IMG/VR virus record: IMGVR_UViG_3300004154_000048 | Coordinates: 1 to 23,810 of that record | DNA from: a virus | Length of the DNA stretch: 23,810 nucleotides | Strand: one strand, 5' to 3' | Part shown: positions 21,927 to 23,810 of the stretch, one piece after another | Layout: every line of letters starts with the position of its first letter | How positions within the stretch are numbered: the first letter of the stretch is position 1 | The notes under the pieces: generated by a model | Database searches by the model: none | What the model saw: only the letters and a program-made list of their open reading frames with translations | What the model was told of the DNA's origin: nothing | Program-made: the position numbers and the translations under genes

Positions 21927-22163
21927 CTAGACCCCCAACCACTGATCACGGATCGAGGCCTGCGCCCCCCGGATCAACGTCGCCGCCGCCCGGCAATCCC
22001 GCACGGCAGGCTCCATCAGGCTGGCCGTCTCCTGGTCCAGTTGCATCGCCGCGCTCACCCGCACGCTGACCAGCTCCAGGTACACCAGAGCATTGCCCAG
22101 CCGCGCCAGGCAGCCCTCCACGCCCTCCACACGCGTCTCCTCACTCAGTCCTGGTCGTGCCAT
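21927..22163 (-). CDS. Small helical protein, unknown
   Basis: 78 residues from ATG 22163 with GGAGGT upstream, overlapping the previous gene by 23 nt. Nearly all of it looks alpha-helical (LARLGNALVYLELVSVRVSAAMQ, ETASLMEPAVRDCRAAATLIRGAQASI). No motif or membrane helix is visible. Its place before the primase gap suggests a replication or regulatory accessory, but nothing proves it. Confidence 0.55.
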   Translation of the reverse strand: MARPGLSEETRVEGVEGCLARLGNALVYLELVSVRVSAAMQLDQETASLMEPAVRDCRAAATLIRGAQASIRDQWLGV

Positions 22164-22470
22164 CCAGCACCTCCCGCAGCAGCGTGCCTTCCCGGTCCCG
22201 CGCAGCCTCCTGCGCCGAGCGCGTAATATCCCGGTCGCGCCAGTACGACGCCATCACCAGGAACCCGCCCAGCACCGTGCTAGCCCAGATCAGGGCCAGC
22301 TCCATCCACGATCCCCACAGGGCCAAAACCGCCGAGACCGGCAGCAGGATGGCCAGGTTGCCCAGCACGTAGCGTTTGAGCACGTGCAGCCGGTGGTTCC
22401 TCAACCAATAGTGCTGGATCACCAGTACCAGCCCCGTTACAATCGCCGCCAATGCGATCTGCTCCCACAT
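22141..22470 (-). CDS. Three-helix small membrane protein
   Basis: 109 residues from ATG 22470 behind GGGAGG. Hydrophobic helices at about 4-20 (QIALAAIVTGLVLVIQ), 35-52 (VLGNLAILLPVSAVLALW) and 55-75 (MELALIWASTVLGGFLVMAS), then a charged coiled-coil-like tail (DRDITRSAQEAARDREGTLLREVL). Size and layout are common in phage superinfection-exclusion or holin-like proteins, but no family motif identifies it. Confidence 0.65.
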   Translation of the reverse strand: MWEQIALAAIVTGLVLVIQHYWLRNHRLHVLKRYVLGNLAILLPVSAVLALWGSWMELALIWASTVLGGFLVMASYWRDRDITRSAQEAARDREGTLLREVLDGTTRTE

Positions 22471-22585
22471 CGCGTGCCTCCCTCAGTAACCGCAGTACCA
22501 GGCGCGCGCCGGATCTCCAGGCAGCAGCATGCTGTGGAGGGCAGGGTCGCGTGGTGACCGTCAGTTGAGTCTCCATAGGAAAGAT

Positions 22586-22621
22586 GAAGGGGAGGGCCGA
22601 CAGGGGCAGCCGCTCCCCTTC
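22586..22621. other. Intergenic hairpin before membrane-protein gene
   Basis: GAAGGGGAG (22586-22594) and CTCCCCTTC (22613-22621) form a perfect 9-bp stem with an 18-nt loop, 11 bp after the stop of the 248-residue gene. Like the capsid-gene hairpin at 2434-2459 it uses a GGGGAG stem and has no U-run. The remaining 115 bp to the next start hold only its ribosome binding site. Confidence 0.4.
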
Positions 22622-22631
22622 CCGTTATGTG

Positions 22632-23378
22632 CTAGATCCCGCGCTCTTGCAGCGCTTCTTCGACCAGGTCCTTCACCAGCCGGACCACTTCCGCCATATT
22701 CACCAGCCCGGTGCTCCGCTCTTCGTCCGTGGCCGCATAGACCGGCTCCACCGGCGCAGGCGGGCGCTGGACAATATCAGCGGCGATCTCAGCCTCCAAC
22801 GCCTTCACCTTCCCAACCTGTTGCGAGAAATACTCGCCCCGCTCGGCAGCCAGTGCCAGGGCCAGATCCATTTCCTGGATCGTTGTAGGATAGTAGTTCG
22901 GATCACAAACCCAATGACTGCTGGACCAGACAATTTCCACCATCCCCTGGCACAACTCGCCATCATCTTCGCCTGGTTCTGTGGTTCGCACCCCCGCCAC
23001 GATGTACGCGGGTTTTTCTTTCAGGTGCAAAACGCTGACGCCCTCTTCCTGGGTCATGCCGCGCAAATTCAGCTTGATCCATATCGGCAGGCACCCCGGA
23101 GCTGTCAGGAAGAGTTCTGGCCAGTAATCAGGCTCGGCATGTTCTGGCGGGAAATTGACGAACGGCAGCAGCTCCTCGGGGATATACTCCCCCATCTGCC
23201 CGCGGAACACCTGCCAGAACTTGCGGTTCCCCGCCTGGCGTTCCATCGCCCGCCGCAAATCCTCGGCTTCTCTCTCGGCCCGCTGCTTATCCAGCTTCCT
23301 CTTTCCCGCCTGGATCAACGCCTCCACCGAGGCCGTCCGCTTGCTCTCATCCGTCACAATCGCATTCACATCGTTCAT
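22632..23378 (-). CDS. Phage early protein of unknown function
   Basis: 248 residues from ATG 23378 behind AGGAG. An N-terminal coiled coil (EALIQAGKRKLDKQRAEREAEDLRRAMERQ) is followed by a central globular domain with Trp/Pro/Cys-rich segments (FVNFPPEHAEPDYWPELFLTAPG, MVEIVWSSSHWVCDPNYYP) and a second helical C-terminus (VRLVKDLVEEALQERGI). No catalytic motif is visible. It lies between the integrase block and replication, a usual place for accessory early genes. Confidence 0.65.
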   Translation of the reverse strand: MNDVNAIVTDESKRTASVEALIQAGKRKLDKQRAEREAEDLRRAMERQAGNRKFWQVFRGQMGEYIPEELLPFVNFPPEHAEPDYWPELFLTAPGCLPIWIKLNLRGMTQEEGVSVLHLKEKPAYIVAGVRTTEPGEDDGELCQGMVEIVWSSSHWVCDPNYYPTTIQEMDLALALAAERGEYFSQQVGKVKALEAEIAADIVQRPPAPVEPVYAATDEERSTGLVNMAEVVRLVKDLVEEALQERGI

Positions 23379-23387
23379 CGTTTGCTC

Positions 23388-23579
23388 CTATCTCACCGTC
23401 ACATAAACGCGTGCGATCCCCGGGTCCTGCCGGTTCTGATACGGCACGCTTTGATCGATCAGCTCGTACCCATCGTTCTCCAACATCATCCCGATGGCCT
23501 CCGCCACACCCTCCACAATCTCCGGTTCAGCTTCCACCCGGATCCGCACCACCCGCCGTTTTGGCTCTTTCTCGTCCAT
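23388..23579 (-). CDS. Small alpha/beta protein, unknown
   Basis: 63 residues from ATG 23579 with GGAGG, 8 bp after the integrase stop. The pattern strand-helix-strand (RRVVRIRVEAEP, EIVEGVAEAIGMMLENDG, YELIDQSVPYQ, GIARVYVTV) resembles a ferredoxin-like fold. It is probably expressed with the integrase. Function unknown. Confidence 0.6.
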   Translation of the reverse strand: MDEKEPKRRVVRIRVEAEPEIVEGVAEAIGMMLENDGYELIDQSVPYQNRQDPGIARVYVTVR

Positions 23580-23587
23580 CCGTCCTC

Positions 23588-23810
23588 CTATTTCCGCCGA
23601 AGTTTTCCCAACTCGCCCGCTTCCACAGCCTCGGCCAGGTCTTCCCGCCCGGCCTGCGTGTAACGCGCGGTCGTCTCAATTTTGCTGTGCCCCAGAATCA
23701 CCTGCGCCTCGGTCAGTGGCCGCGCCGCGTCGATCATGCTTTTCGCGCACGTGTGCCGCAGCGCGTGGCAGCTCAACCCTTCCATGCCCAACTGCCTCGC
23801 CAGCTCCTCC
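23588..23810 (-). CDS. Tyrosine recombinase/integrase, partial (C-terminal end)
   Basis: The frame enters from the right edge and gives 73 residues of the catalytic domain: HALRHTCAKSM supplies the H-x-x-R pair, ILGHSKIETTARYTQ supplies the second His and the nucleophilic Tyr. These are the C-terminal motifs of phage-type and Xer-type tyrosine recombinases; the first catalytic Arg and N-terminal DNA-binding domain lie outside the window. It most likely integrates and excises the element. No attachment site is visible because the flank is missing. Confidence 0.85.
   Translation of the reverse strand, partial: EELARQLGMEGLSCHALRHTCAKSMIDAARPLTEAQVILGHSKIETTARYTQAGREDLAEAVEAGELGKLRRK

Noticed and set aside
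21730-21942. Minus-strand open frame of 70 codons upstream of the primase
   Set aside because: It spans the inverted repeats and an iteron, lacks a good ribosome binding site and has a composition unlike the real genes; the region reads better as regulatory DNA.
1-23810. tRNA or rRNA genes and integrase attachment site
   Set aside because: I found no cloverleaf or rRNA-like segment by eye, and the DNA beyond the integrase is outside the window.

Overview
The window looks like part of a temperate tailed phage (prophage or phage-plasmid). All credible genes lie on the minus strand, so the map reads right to left: a tyrosine recombinase at the right edge, DNA replication next, then an envelope/FtsK operon, a ParA partition cassette, a zinc-protein and HNH accessory block, lysis-like membrane genes, terminase, portal, protease and capsid, and a virion SGNH esterase near the left edge. 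Both edges cut through genes. The host is inferred, not shown. The GC-rich sequence, Thr/Ala/Pro-rich lipoprotein linkers, and dispersed repeats that translate as 'AVSSQPSAVS' and 'LTPTLSLRGRG' fit a Chloroflexota (Anaerolineae-like) bacterium, but similar repeats occur in other phyla.

Region 23810-21689: C-terminal end of a tyrosine integrase, two unknown genes, a three-helix membrane protein and a small helical protein, then a 238-bp regulatory gap with inverted repeats. Region 21688-18479: a 942-residue TOPRIM primase fused to a P-loop helicase, followed by a 381-bp non-coding block dense in iterons, palindromes and inverted repeats around an AT-rich core. This block is the best origin candidate. 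Region 18478-14038: eight overlapping genes (lipoprotein, unknown, zinc ribbon, secreted peptide, two membrane proteins, an Ala/Thr-rich lipoprotein with a second membrane helix, and an FtsK/SpoIIIE-type ATPase).

Region 13956-12484: a small beta-rich protein, ParA, a ribbon-helix-helix partner and three ~30-bp repeats that may be the partition site. Region 12396-10478: three cysteine-rich zinc proteins, two sharing a paralogous module, an ASCH-like phage protein, a small membrane protein and an HNH nuclease flanked by two direct copies of a dispersed repeat. Region 10477-10163: gene-free, with several hairpins and a bidirectional terminator. Region 10162-2062: holin-like and coiled-coil membrane proteins, TerS, TerL, a portal fused to a MuF domain, prohead protease, HK97-type capsid protein and a small structural protein. 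Region 2009-1: an AT-richer SGNH-hydrolase virion protein and the start of another small structural protein.

The most notable point is the combination. The element has a complete HK97-type head-packaging module next to a set resembling single-ATPase conjugative elements or plasmids: tyrosine integrase, primase-helicase with adjacent iteron origin, FtsK-type translocase with membrane proteins, and ParA/RHH partition. How the envelope/FtsK operon serves a tailed phage is not explained by any system I recognise.
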